From Acanthococcus lagerstroemiae (Eukaryota > Arthropoda > Insecta > Hemiptera > Eriococcidae), in the NCBI GenBank assembly GCA_031841125.1, contig CM063108.1, positions 49,064,122 to 49,128,121 of the forward strand: a DNA stretch of 64,000 nucleotides. The letters run 5' to 3'. Under the pieces are notes generated by a model. The model was not told where the DNA came from. It did not search any database and was given only the letters and a program-made list of their open reading frames with translations. Every line of letters starts with the position of its first letter. Within the stretch, counting starts at the first letter, position 1. Below, one piece after another: positions 53,955 through 64,000 of this stretch. The translations under genes were made by a program, and so were the position numbers.

Positions 53955-55840
53955 AATTCAGGTAATTGTCTTTGCGGTTTTTGTTTATTTTTTATTCAGG
54001 CAAATGGGTTTCAGGATTTTGGACGAGGCACCCTATTAAGCCGGACTAGTCCGGTAATTCTTTTAATTCGCCGAATCGATGCCTACTCATTCTTCTCTCT
54101 TCACCGTTTACTTATTCAATACTAATTCTTGTCTTCGTCTTCTCTGATTTCAGGTAAGCGTCCGAGTATTTTCGCAAAGAAGAAATTTGTTTTCGTCAAT
54201 CAATTGGCGCCGTTACAATTTAATGCCTGAGAAGTGAGAGAAGAGAACAAGTGTTAACAAATATCGTTTTTCAATTATCGTCGTACTAGGAATAGGCACG
54301 AGACGTGGGCATTACTAAACAACCAGCCGGACCTTGGTGTTCTCGGGTACCTTTCATTTCATTACCCTCTTTATTCCTCAGTTTTGACGACAAATATTCC
54401 AATGACCGGTGTTATCGCCGAGGCGAGCTGCGAAATACCCTTCATACTGAGCAGACGAGGCTCATTCGCCTGTCGATCGTCGACCAGTCGACGTCTAGGC
54501 GTCATAATTCGCGCATCTAAACTGCCGACTTTTCCGTTCGAACACCGTGCGAAAAGAGACGAGTCTTCGAGGTCGATATACGCGAATTTCGGTCTGCGGA
54601 ATTTGCATAACGACGACCGCAGAGCTTTATCAGCGATATCTGATCGATTAACACTCGTATCGTTAAGTTCGTTTAACGGGAATATTGGGCCACGACGAAC
54701 CTCCATCGCCGATAATTTCCTCATTTTGGCGAAGCATATCTATTATATATTAGACATAATATGTAATCTCAATCGGCTGTGTGTCGGTCTTCGTCGTACG
54801 ATCGTATTTTGGGTGTAATCTGCAGAAAATCTTCGTCCGTATCGGTTTTCTCTCGTGTGCGTGTGTATGAGTCTCTCTTGTTCCTTCATCGTCTCTGGCA
54901 AATTTATTCGAGCGGTTGGGCACCTCGATCGACTCGTATTTTTTAATATCCGGTATTACCGGGTTCGCGGCTCCGTTTCGGTTCGATCTATCCACTCGAA
55001 TCGGTGTTTAGGACGCGCAGAAAAATAATACTCGTACGCGAAAATAGAGGAGAGGGAGAGGGGGATAAAAAAAAAGGCGAAAATAATTCCTTTAATGAAA
55101 ACATATTGGTTTTAATTTCAACCGACGTCGTATAGTGCGGCGTACGAGAGCGTTCTTGTCGTCGCAGTCGTCGCGTATATTAAAACCGATACCGATCTAA
55201 AATTCGCTCGCGTAGGATAAACCGAACACGAACGATGTCTACGTCTTGACAAATTGGCGGAAATTAAAAATCGAACGAATCGATTCGGCGATATATTTCT
55301 CCCAGTCGATGGCAAAATAGCGAAACGATTAAAAAACGTTTACGAGGATAATTTGTACGTGCAGAAGTATGTAAGACCTGCCATCGGACCTTCATTCCGC
55401 GCCTATCCCTCGAGGGAAGGAAGGGGCGAGTGAAGGACCGGATTTCTGGGGCCTCCTCCTGCAGAAGAACTCTACCAGATGAAGAAAAATTGTAGTCTTT
55501 ATTTTCAAAATTGAGAAATATGAAGAGGATACTCCGCGACCTTTTCTGCTACAATAGAAAATACTCCCTGTAAAATTTCACCCCTTCGAGATAATATTAA
55601 CTGGAGGCACAAAGCCCGAGAGTGTCGTGGAGCGCTGCGCGAAAGTAAGCGTGGCGTATCGCGGCGTGCTCGATGGCCTTCCGCCAGGCAATGCCGTAAA
55701 ATGACGGGCGATGTCATAATACCTGAGTTACTGACGGCACGGCCCAACACAGCTGTCACTGATTTAACATTTGGACGGTGTCTGGGAAAAAAGGCACAAG
55801 GTCATTTTTTTCAACTTTTGCTGTTTCTGCTGGCAAAAAG
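53955..55840. other. No gene recognised; CpG-rich segment at about 54300-55340
   Basis: About 54300-55340 is rich in CG dinucleotides and has opposed ORFs (54384-54818 plus, 144 codons; 54371-54724 minus, 117 codons) with no recognised domain. About 54115-54155 ends in a pyrimidine-rich TCTTCTCTGATTTCAG followed by GT, which would be an acceptable splice acceptor, but I find no exon to go with it. The island might be a host exon, UTR or regulatory region. Confidence 0.4.
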
Positions 55841-55981
55841 GTTGTTTCCAGTGGTGTCCCCAATGAAATTTTTGAGAGTATACGCTCCCCCCCCCAGACC
55901 GCCGACTCAACTTTTTTCTCTTTTGTGATAGTATGTAAACAGAATGGAGAAGCATGATCACAAGGAAAAACACGTGCTAAT

Positions 55982-56161
55982 TGTTGTAGCATCGTACTAT
56001 TAAATGCACAGCCCGATAAGGAACCGGTATTCCTTATCTGGCTAGAAAAGTAATGTACCTATCGTACCAGACTAGCTGGCTATTATTAAGCAGTATGTGA
56101 TGTGCATGTTGAGAATACACGGCTAATCAGAAATGTTTCTCGCATTTTGGTTAATATAACA
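55982..56161 (+). repeat. 5' LTR (180 bp)
   Basis: Starts TGTTGTAGCATCG and ends GGTTAATATAACA (TG...CA). Identical to the 3' LTR except G instead of T in the CATTTTG(G/T)TTAATA block near the end. No canonical TATA box is obvious; TTAAATG lies at about 56002. Confidence 0.97.
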
Positions 56162-56173
56162 TGGTGGCAGCGC
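56162..56173 (+). other. Primer-binding site
   Basis: TGGTGGCAGCGC directly abuts the 5' LTR. Starting with TGG, complementary to a tRNA CCA end, it is in the right place to prime minus-strand synthesis. The tRNA species cannot be named with confidence from 12 bases. Confidence 0.8.
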
Positions 56174-56741
56174 AAATTGGTTTTTCGCGCCTCAGTGAAA
56201 ACGTTTAAAACAGTCTCTTTAAAATGTGAAGTTTCTTTTCATGTTGATGTTTTCCACAATTCTCTTCAATGAATTAGTGGAAAGTTTGAGCTCACCACTT
56301 TACCTGTATTTCAAGGCGAAAGTCACTTTAAACCAAGTTCGTTCGCGTTTTCTATCAAAATCAATCTGATTTGAATTCCAGCGAGCGTCCCGCCGTATAC
56401 AAGGTGTCCAAACCGGTGAGTACCTACCGTTATGCCATTACAAGTTGGTGATCAGCGATTTCCGTCTCCGCGATCTACAAAATCAGTTCGGTCTCATACA
56501 ATCAGCAAGCGTATACAAGGTGCCACAACTTGTAAATACTCAAGTTTACTCTCGTCAGTTTTCGTCCCATTATCCAATACTGCGGTCAGATCGTTATTGT
56601 CGACCAGCATCGTAGCGATTCTAGTTTTCGCAAACCAGCACTGCGGTTCAAATTTGCGTTTCGCCTAGTCTGATCACGCCAGTGAGCATTTAAACCACTT
56701 CGGCGTCCATTTCTCGCACTTGTTTTGCACCAATAGTCAAG
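56174..56741 (+). other. 5' leader of the gypsy element
   Basis: About 570 bp between the primer-binding site and the gag-pol frame. No domain-bearing ORF. It contains a repeated GTATACAAGGTG(T/C)C motif (56396 and 56512), possibly part of a packaging or regulatory signal; this is inference. Confidence 0.5.
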
Positions 56742-59700
56742 GTGTCTGAAAACAAGATACCACACGTTCCTCCTGTTCAAAAGGAGAGTGAAGATCAGGC
56801 AGCATCGCCAGCGCCAACAACGATGACACTTCGCCTAGACCCGCCCAAACCCTTCAGTTTCGAACCGAAGGAATGGCCTCTTTGGAAGGAAAATTTCGAG
56901 AGGTACCACAGCACTTCAGGCTTATCTGGGTTGTCAGACAATCAACAAATCAATACGTTGATTTACGTCATGGGTATCAACGCGAATAATATCTACAAGT
57001 CTTTCACCTTCAGCGCCAGCGAAGATAAGACCAAATATGTGACAATCCTGAGTAAATTCGATTCACACTTCCTGCCACACCGCAATCTCATCCACGAGCG
57101 ATTTCGTTTTTTTTCTCGAGACCAGCACCAGGGCGAGTCCGCTGAAGAATACATCACTCAACTGTACAAGCTCGCAGAGACATGCGATTTTGAGAAAATC
57201 GAGCAGTCAAAAATCCGTGATGAAATGATTCGTGGTCGGATAGTTGTTGGTATCGCCGATGCAGAGCTGAGCAAGAGGCTCCAACTTGTGTCAGGCTTAA
57301 CACTCAACAAAGCAGTGGACATGGTTCGTACTTATGAAGATGTGGTTCATCAAAGCGAAGAACAACGACCTGGAACCAGTAACATTGATCGAGTCCAACG
57401 AAACTGCCGTTTTCAACAACGACCCAGCAACTGCAATCGCTGTGGAGGTAACCCACATTCTCGTGACTATTGCCCAGCCAGGGATGCCGAATGCAACAAG
57501 TGTCACCGTCGGGGGCATTATGCCCAGCAGTGCTTTGCTGGTAGCAGTCAAGACTCGTCATCATTGAGAACTCCAATGCAGTCATCGAGAAACAGATCCA
57601 GAAAGCAAAATCGTGGAGTACATCAAGTTGATGCTAACACAGATTCGAGTTATAGTGACGAAGACAAGCCCTTTGATGTTGGTCGCGTCCAACGGATAGG
57701 CGCGGTCAGATCAGCCAAAGAAGATAAAGAGATGACCATCCACCTAGACTTACCTGGAAACTGTAAACAATTCGAGATGGACACAGGGGCACAAGAAGTG
57801 GTCGCCCCCCTGTCATATGAAAACCCAAACTATGATCTCCTCGAGCCAGATATTCGTCTCAGAGGACCGGGCAAGAAAATGCTTGATATTTATGGAATGC
57901 AGATAATGCCAATCAGAGGTAATGGCAGAGAAACAATTGAGAAGGTGTATCTGGTTCACGACCAAGAAGAAGCTTTGCTCAGCTGGAAGGCAATCAAAGC
58001 CTTAAATCTTATCGAAGTCAAGCACATTAGTCGAGTGAAAGCGAGCATCGAACGATCTCCACTACCAGAGGATCAATTCAAGCACCTTTATCGTGGTTAT
58101 GGCACCATGGAAGGAGATTATCGTATCTCCCTAACAGCAGATGCCAAACCATTTGCCATCACAACACCTCGCCGTGTTCCTTTTGCGCTGTATCCAGAAA
58201 CCAAGAGTAATCTTGAGAAAATGGAAACGAAGAAAGTCATTACTCGAGTCCCTGCACATGTACCAACGGACTGGGTAGCACCTATGGTAGTTGTGCCCAA
58301 ACCAGACGGTCGAGTGCGGATCTGCGTAGATTTTTCCAGATTAAATCAGTTTGTGAAACGCAAGCACTACAAGATTCCACCAGTTGAAGAAACGCTGGCC
58401 AAAATCACTGGTGCCATGTACGTTTCAAAACTTGATGCAGATTCAGGGTTTTTCTAAGTCCCTCTTGCAGAAGAATCAAGGTTGCTGACTACCTTTTTAA
58501 CACCGTGGGGTAGGTTCTACTTTAACAAACTTCCTCAAGGAATCTCGAGTGCACCTGAGGTTTTTCAAGCCAGAATGACTCGGATGCTTGAAGGACTACA
58601 GAACGTTGTATGTCATATGGATGACATCCTAGTCTGGTGTGATACTGTAGAAGAACATGACAAGAAATTACTGTCAGTCTTGGAACGTATCAACGACACG
58701 GGGATGACGCTAAACCGGGATAAATGCATCTTCCGCACAAAGAAAGTCAAGTTTCTAGGTCATCAGATTGAAAATGGCAAAATTCTCGCTGATCCAGCAA
58801 AGATTGAAGCAATTGCCAACATGGAGCCGCCAAAGTCAAAAACAGAGCTTCAATCACTTCTTGGTTCAGTAAACTTTCTAGCTCGTCACATTCCTGACCG
58901 ATCAACCCTACTTCAACCGCTATACAGTCTCCTGAAGGATGACTGCGAGTTTGTTTGGGAGTCAGCTCAACAAGTTGCCTTTCAGAAGTTGAAGGATATT
59001 CTGTCTCGAGCTCCAGTATTAGCCGTTTACGATCCAGTGAAGTCAACAACAGTCTCATGTGACGCCTCGTCTTATGGCATTGGCGCAGTTTTACTTCAGA
59101 AAGCAGATGATGGTAAAAATCTGCCAGTAGCTTTCGCATCTCGTACACTCACGGATACAGAAAAACGTTATGCTCAAATCGAGAAAGAAGCGCTTGCAAT
59201 TGCATGGGCGTGTACCAGATTTGATAGCTTCTTAATCGGACTGAAGTTTACAATTGAGACAGATCACAAGCCGTTATTGCCAATACTAACAATCAAGTTC
59301 CTAGACGAGCTAACACCAAGATTGCAGAGAATTCGAATGCGCCTTCAAAGGTTCGACTATGAAGTCATCCACACAGCCGGAAAAAATCTGTTCACCGCAG
59401 ACCTTCTCTCAAGAAAACCCGTCTCGTCATCCACCAATGATGACAAAAGGTTCGAGGTTGAACTCCAAACAGTCGCCTTTAGGACAGTAAATGAGATCAA
59501 ATGCTCTCAAACTCAGCTTGAGCGAATAAGAACAGCTCAAAAAGCCATTGATCTTGGCAGACAACTCTCCACATACATCAGCAACGGCTGGCCAAACCAG
59601 CGAGAAGATGTACCTGAGGAACTCATCTCCTATTGGAAACACCAAAGTTCACTCTCCACAGAAGACGGCTTAATTCTATTCCAACATCGTCTATGGATCC

Positions 59701-60833
59701 CACCGGAACTACAACGGGAAATGCTGAAAAAGCTTCACGAAGGCCACTCAGGCGTAACTAAAACTCGAGCTCTTGCTCGAACTGCCATCTAGTGGCCCAA
59801 TATTGACACTGATATCGAGAAGATCGTGTCAGATTGCGAGACATGTGCTGAAAAAAGACCAACTCGAACTGAGCCATTAATTCCATCAGCTTTACCCACA
59901 CGCCCTTGGGAAAAGTTAGGCGTTGACCTCCTTAAAGAAGGGGGGAAATGGTGGCTAGTTTTGATAGATTATTACTCAAAATTCATCAAGTTAGCACCAA
60001 TTTCAAGGCTAGACTCCAAAACGATCATCATGAAGTTTGAAGCCATATTTGCTCGGTTTGGCATTCCAAAAATTATATTCACTGATAATGGCGCTCAGCT
60101 AGTATCGAGTGAAATGAAGTCATTCGCAGAGGAATACGACTTTACCATTGTCACTCGCAGTCCAGCTTACCCCCAGTCGAACGGGCTAGCTGAAGCAGCG
60201 GTGAAAATCGTGAAGAAGGTCTTAAACGCGCCAAACCCAACTGTGGCATTAATGCAGTATCGAGCTACACCAACAGCCGTGGGGTATAGTCCTGCACAAC
60301 TACTCTTCAACCGACAGATTCGCACAAAGGTACCGTCGATCAACCTCGATAATTGTGTTATTAAACGATCAGATCTCGAAGCCCAAGATACCAGACGTCG
60401 TAACCAGATGAAGGAAAACTTTGATTGTGCCAAAGGGACCCGTCATGCCCGAGAATTAAGTCCAGGTAGAAAGGTCTATGTTGAGGACGCTAACAGGAAA
60501 GGCACCGTCATTCGAAAACGGCTAGAACCTCGTTCCTACGATGTCCAGCTGGAAAATGGCGCCAAACTGCGCCGAAATCGGAAGAGTCTCCGCCGCCTTC
60601 CCACTCGGTATTCGGACTGGCCAGACTTCCACGAGCCTCAGCCTCCACTGTTGAACCTTGCTCCTGCATCGACATCTTCGCCGTCATTGAGTCAAAGGGT
60701 TACCACGCCAACGTCGAGTCCATCAAAGATTCCAAAGCCAAAGACACCGGCACCAGCCAGAAGATTGCCCGATCGTGCAGCCAAACGGGGAGTTACTTAT
60801 GGACCCCTCGAACTCCCAGAGGTATTTCGTTAG
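56694..60833 (+). pseudogene. mag-type gypsy gag-pol, single frame, two stops
   Basis: One frame is open from 56694 to 60833 apart from TAA at 58455-58457 and TAG at 59790-59792. Gag: PKEWPLWKENFERY near the N-terminus and two zinc knuckles (CNRCGGNPHSRDYC, CNKCHRRGHYAQQC, about 57430-57535). Protease: EMDTGAQ (about 57775). RT: TPRRVPFALYPETK, GRVRICVDFSRLN, a LDADSGFF block cut by the TAA, NKLPQGISSAPEVFQ and VVCHMDDILVW (catalytic Asp pair). RNase H: VSCDASSYGIGAVLLQ and EKEALAIAWA, TDHKPL. Integrase: HEGHSG, the second stop just before WPNID, CETC, then VDLL, TDNGAQ and SNGLAEA (D,D,E). The C-terminus has GRKVYV and RRNRKSLRRLP. The first ATG in frame is 56823; a GTG at 56742 in an ATG-like context (before TCTGAAAAC) may be a mutated original start. 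All catalytic residues I can see are intact. Confidence 0.95.
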
Positions 60834-60842
60834 AAGGGGAGA
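60832..60842 (+). other. Polypurine tract
   Basis: AGAAGGGGAGA immediately precedes the 3' LTR and overlaps the gag-pol stop codon. This is the expected primer for plus-strand synthesis. Confidence 0.88.
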
Positions 60843-61022
60843 TGTTGTAGCATCGTACTATTAAATGCACAGCCCGATAAGGAACCGGTATTCCTTATCT
60901 GGCTAGAAAAGTAATGTACCTATCGTACCAGACTAGCTGGCTATTATTAAGCAGTATGTGATGTGCATGTTGAGAATACACGGCTAATCAGAAATGTTTC
61001 TCGCATTTTGTTTAATATAACA
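60843..61022 (+). repeat. 3' LTR (180 bp)
   Basis: TGTTGTAGCATCG to GTTTAATATAACA. One substitution from the 5' LTR. Followed by CTAAT, the second copy of the target duplication. Confidence 0.97.
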
Positions 61023-61150
61023 CTAATAGTGAACCATTTATTGTTCTACGAGAAAATGAGAAAGAAAAGAATAATAGCTATGTAGGTATTGAGAATGCAT
61101 GTTTTTAAATCAATAATTATTAATATGATTAACGATTAAGATTACAGTAT

Positions 61151-62490
61151 CTACCCAAACAATATTTCGAAAAATTCATTATTTTTCTTGTCGAATTGTC
61201 CGGTTCTTAGTCGAACACTCGTTCCTCGGAACTTATCGGTCGCTTTTCTATGCTCCTTCAGCCATAATTTTACATAACTTTCTGGTTGGAACTTTTCAAG
61301 AGCTGGACCGTTTATTGATATGAACATTAAATTCGAAACGTGTGGAATGAGCAACACAGATCTCAAATCAGTGATTATATTGTTCATACAACTGAAGCCC
61401 CTTTCACATTCCGCGGTTGAACATACTACCACCCGAATCAACTTCATGAATTCTGATTTTGGATTTTAGGCGAAAATCGACAATACACTGTTCTTCATCT
61501 AGGTTAAACCTCTGAGCTATATTTTTCACCTCTTTTTGTCCAACATTACTCGCATCGCTCATAGGTTCAACATTGAATATATCTGTTTGAACAACGTCAA
61601 GATTTTGAAATATGGTTTCTGTGTTGTTTAGAAGTCGCCTGGATACACTGTCGACTAATGATTGAAGAAACTGATTTTGGTTTATATTTTCTTTTCCTGT
61701 GTTTCTTATTTCAATGTCACAGAATTCACTTTCTCTAATTGCCGTAGCCACTTCATTCGTTTTGAGACCTGGATTCTCTTTAAATGACAATAAAATTCGT
61801 ATGGTTCTTGAGATTTCTGCATTCGCTCGCATAATGGTAATTTTTTGAGATGGTAGTACTTTACTTAGAATGGAAAGTTCACTTAATACATCATACAAAA
61901 ATCCCAAATCTTTCAAAAATTCGGCAGTCTCGAGTTTTTTTTTTCATGCCAAGAAAAACAGCACGTTCAGCATTTTTAATACATGTTTCAGCACCTCTGG
62001 AAAAATGAGTGTACAATGCTTTGTAGGATGTCCATACAGTTTTCACAGTTCTTAAACTACTAGACGCCCATCGTACACCCAATACGCGACCAATTTTTTG
62101 GAATTGTGTATGAAGCTCAGAAGATATGTCTTGTACAGCTCTTGTATTTTTTGGCGAGGCAGAATAAAATGAATATAATTTATCCATAAAAGATGTAAAC
62201 CTACTGACACCAGTAACATCTTTTTTAACGTCATCTACAGACAGTTCAAGTCTGTGAGCCATGCAGTGAAAAGTCAACCGATTTGGAATATCTGCCTTCA
62301 TTCTAGTCCAGACTCCGCTCTTACTTCCAACCATTACGCTGGCACCATCTGTCAGAAGTGCAACCATATTATTCTTTATGAATGTATCAGAGAAGCCAGC
62401 ATCTCGAAAACAGGTCCAAATTGCTTTCACAATACATTCTGCATCCTGCGATTCCAAATCTTTTGCCTTGCATATACTGACGATATACAT
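61151..62490 (-). pseudogene. hAT transposase (KIAA1586-like), N-deleted, frameshifted
   Basis: Three overlapping minus-strand frames make one protein. 62490-61930: VALLTDGASVMVGSKSGVWT (second catalytic Asp region), RLTFHCMAHRLELSVDDV, then RWASSSLRTVKTVWTSYKAL. A shift in an A-run at about 61929-61942 leads to 61916-61470 (FLKDLGFLYDVLSELSILSK, then a middle helical region). A second shift near 61468 leads to 61447-61151 with the C-terminal dimerisation domain (RVVVCSTAECERGFSCMNNI, LMFISINGPALEKF). The zinc finger, first catalytic Asp and about 250-300 N-terminal residues are absent, since only 175 bp separate the first codon from the right TIR. Intact relatives cut and paste DNA in the nucleus; this one is dead. 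Confidence 0.92.
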
Positions 62491-62673
62491 ATGAGACGAC
62501 GCGATAACTTAGAACTTTTATTAGTTTGAGAAAAAAAGGGAAAATAATTTATTTTGTGAGTAAATGGAGAATTTTTTGAGAGTATACGGCGTATATGCTG
62601 AAATTTTCGGAAATTTCTTGAGAGTATACCGCGTATACGCCGTATACCCTATGAGGACACCACTGGTTGTTTC

Positions 62674-63954
62674 ATGTTATCTAGGTTGTAATGACGACAC
62701 GCTGGTCGTCCGAAATTCTTCAAGATTGCAAATAGAACTGTCCGGCCGCCTCCATACGTCACCGCGCGGCCTAATTAATATTCACCCTCGCGAATCGGTA
62801 TCGACTGCATCCCTCCCGTTCTCCGCTTCCTTCCGAAACCTGTTCAAAACATCCGAAGATGCGAAAATCGCAACGACCGGCTACCTATTGTCCCTTGGCC
62901 ATTAGCCCCGGTATTCATACGGTCTTTTCAGTCGCTTTCTCCCGATATCGGCGAATTCGGTCGTCGAGCCGCAGCCACATTCTTAAGCGTTCCACTTTCC
63001 TATCCAATCCTCCAGATCCTGCGACCCGAAAAGACGCCGTGCCTCCCAATATATTCTCCGTTTTCGCCCTCATTCGACACACTCGTCTGGCAGTTCGTTC
63101 GAAGCCAGTCGATCCGAACCGCGCTCGCAACTTCGGCCTAAAACTCCTACTTTCGCTTCATCCAGTCTACAATTCTTGCTTCTTCAAGCCTATAAACCTC
63201 CGTTTTCTTCCAACCGAAAAAACCTCTATTTTTCTCCAGCCTAAGTGAAATCTACTCTTCAGCCTAAAAGAACCTCTCTGCTTCCTGCTAAAACTCCTGC
63301 TACTCCCGAATAGCCTACTGCTGCACCTTCTCTCGCTACGCCTAGCTTATCAACAGCCACCGTCCGGGCAAAATAGCGTACTTGGAGGCGATCCGCCAAG
63401 TTGCCATTTAACCAGCGGCATACTACGGTCGCGTCTGCACCGACGGGATCGAAGTAAAGGATTCCTGGCTACTGTCCCGAGATAAATAGCGTACTTGGAG
63501 GCGATCCGCCAAGTTGCCATTTAACTCCGCGACCCACTACGATCGCGCCCTCACCGGCACGACCGAAGTGAAAAGGGTTAGAATCCTTAACAATCAGACA
63601 TAGGCTACTTCCCGTCCACTCCCCTCCTGGTTCCCTTGTATCCTGGTCAAAGTTGTGAACAGTGCGTTAGTTAGGCCGCGCGGTCATCGATACGACCTGT
63701 AAACCCTTCCGCGCCGCCGTCGTCCCACCGCCTTAAAAAGTACTTTTATATTCGCAGCGTCCTCGTTTTTTCTTTTTTGTTTGCGCCCGTGACATTCCGC
63801 GTTTGCTAGTTTCAAAACGTGTAAATTCTATACATACTATCAACATCTTATTTTTTACTAATTTGGTTTCACACTTAATTTTAATACATATTAATCAGTT
63901 CTTTGCAAATCTTATTTTGTTTAGTGCCGCGCACTTGATCGTCCCGATTTTCGG
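62674..63954. other. No gene recognised; local direct repeat
   Basis: Plus ORFs 62564-63248 and antisense ORFs have no domain. TTCGCGACGAT-type CpG-rich sequence continues to about 63600. The one structure is the repeat at 63371-63580. Confidence 0.4.
63371..63580 (+). repeat. Two-copy direct repeat, 113-bp period
   Basis: AAATAGCGTACTTGGAGGCG and the following 22 bases (ATCCGCCAAGTTGCCATTTAAC) are identical at 63371 and 63484; the remainder (ACTACG(G/A)TCGCG, CACCG, GA(T/C)CGAAGT) is diverged. Confidence 0.88.
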
Positions 63955-64000
63955 CCGTTCCCGAACTTAAAAATGTCGACTCGCGACGAGGCACGGTCCT
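63955..64000. repeat. Edge of a second LTR-like copy related to 40913-41095
   Basis: CCGTTCCCGAACT, AAAAATGTCGACTCGCGACG and GGTCCT match 40933-40985 with small indels. The window ends inside the copy, so its nature (solo LTR or full element) cannot be judged. Confidence 0.65.

Larger units (their letters stand above)
55982..61022 (+). mobile_element. Full-length mag-type Ty3/gypsy LTR retrotransposon
   Basis: The element is 5041 bp with 180-bp LTRs at both ends, a primer-binding site, a single gag-pol frame and a polypurine tract. It is flanked by CTAAT at 55977-55981 and 61023-61027, a 5-bp target duplication. The two LTRs differ at one position, so the insertion is recent. The single frame, short LTRs and the CHMDD-type RT motif C fit the mag lineage of Metaviridae; lineage is inference from these features. 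It is inserted inside the hAT element, 133 bp from its left end. Two in-frame stops mean this copy cannot make a full Gag-Pol by ordinary translation. Confidence 0.96.
55849..62665 (-). mobile_element. hAT element (about 1.77 kb) split by a gypsy insertion
   Basis: Perfect 11-bp inverted ends CAGTGGTGTCC (55849-55859) and GGACACCACTG (62655-62665) are flanked by identical 8-bp target duplications GTTGTTTC (55841-55848 and 62666-62673). Subterminal GAGAGTATAC motifs occur near both ends (55874; 62578 and 62620). Subtracting the 5041-bp gypsy element and its 5-bp duplication leaves a hAT element of about 1771 bp, shorter than an autonomous hAT, in line with its N-terminally deleted transposase. 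Confidence 0.95.

Noticed and set aside
54139..54157. Splice acceptor-like TCTTCTCTGATTTCAG/GT marking a host exon
   Set aside because: A single motif without a supporting open exon, donor or homology is too weak.
58455..59792. Programmed stop read-through between domains of the gypsy polyprotein
   Set aside because: The stops lie inside the RT and inside the integrase zinc-finger region, not at a gag/pol border, so mutation is the simpler explanation.

Overview
The window looks like repeat-dense nuclear DNA from an arthropod, most likely an insect. It is AT-rich on average with CpG-rich islands, and I see no operons and no bacterial-type genes. Every recognisable coding sequence is transposon-derived: mag-type and 412/mdg1-like Ty3/gypsy elements, RTE-type, R1-type and R1/LOA-type LINEs, a Penelope-like element, hAT transposases, a tRNA-derived SINE, many hAT-type MITEs and a Helitron-like family. 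I could not recognise a host gene or a functional tRNA, rRNA or other ncRNA gene. Species-level assignment is not possible from the sequence alone.

Layout. 1-8.5 kb: a hAT transposase C-terminal remnant (minus), a GTTACCC-rich foldback repeat (2362-2712), a 62-77 bp minisatellite (about 5362-5812) and unannotated DNA. 8.57-9.89 kb: an LTR-like segment joined to a decayed gypsy integrase, split by a 197-bp hAT MITE with perfect 8-bp target duplications. 13.4-15.2 kb: an RTE reverse transcriptase remnant between two direct copies of another repeat. 15.6-17.1 kb: a hAT-like element interrupted by a Helitron-like insert. 19.2-21.5 kb: a second RTE remnant (endonuclease plus RT) carrying a 233-bp palindromic MITE. 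22.2-24.9 kb: foldback and inverted repeats and a second Helitron-like copy. 26.0-26.7 kb: a 681-bp hAT element with perfect target duplications and an insert of its own. 27.5-27.8 kb: a LINE-type 3' tail. 30.2-30.9 kb: a SINE and an RTE C-terminus.

32.8-35.0 kb: two hAT MITEs, a 286-bp tandem repeat and a third Helitron-like copy. 36.8-37.1 kb: a second GTTACCC-family locus. 37.6-39.4 kb (minus): an RTE endonuclease opened by three different insertions (MITE, SINE, hAT MITE). 39.9-41.6 kb (minus): an R1/LOA-type LINE interrupted by an LTR-element fragment with a tRNA-Lys-type primer site. 43.8-44.6 kb: an R1-type LINE C-terminus and a third SINE. 45.5-47.7 kb: a hAT MITE full of TGGTACA motifs, a foldback element and a Penelope-like element. 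47.37-52.97 kb: a nearly identical 2.8-kb duplication in direct tandem. 53.5-53.9 kb: two MITEs.

55.84-62.67 kb is the clearest structure. A hAT element with 11-bp terminal inverted repeats and an 8-bp target duplication contains a complete mag-type gypsy element (55982-61022). The gypsy element has 180-bp LTRs that differ at one base, a 5-bp target duplication, PBS, PPT and a single gag-pol frame broken by two in-frame stops. The hAT transposase is N-terminally deleted and frameshifted.

Taken together the window is a record of successive insertions. Target duplications, interrupted reading frames and paralogous empty sites give a relative order of events. Every autonomous-type coding region here is defective in the copy shown; the mag-type element is the youngest and closest to intact.
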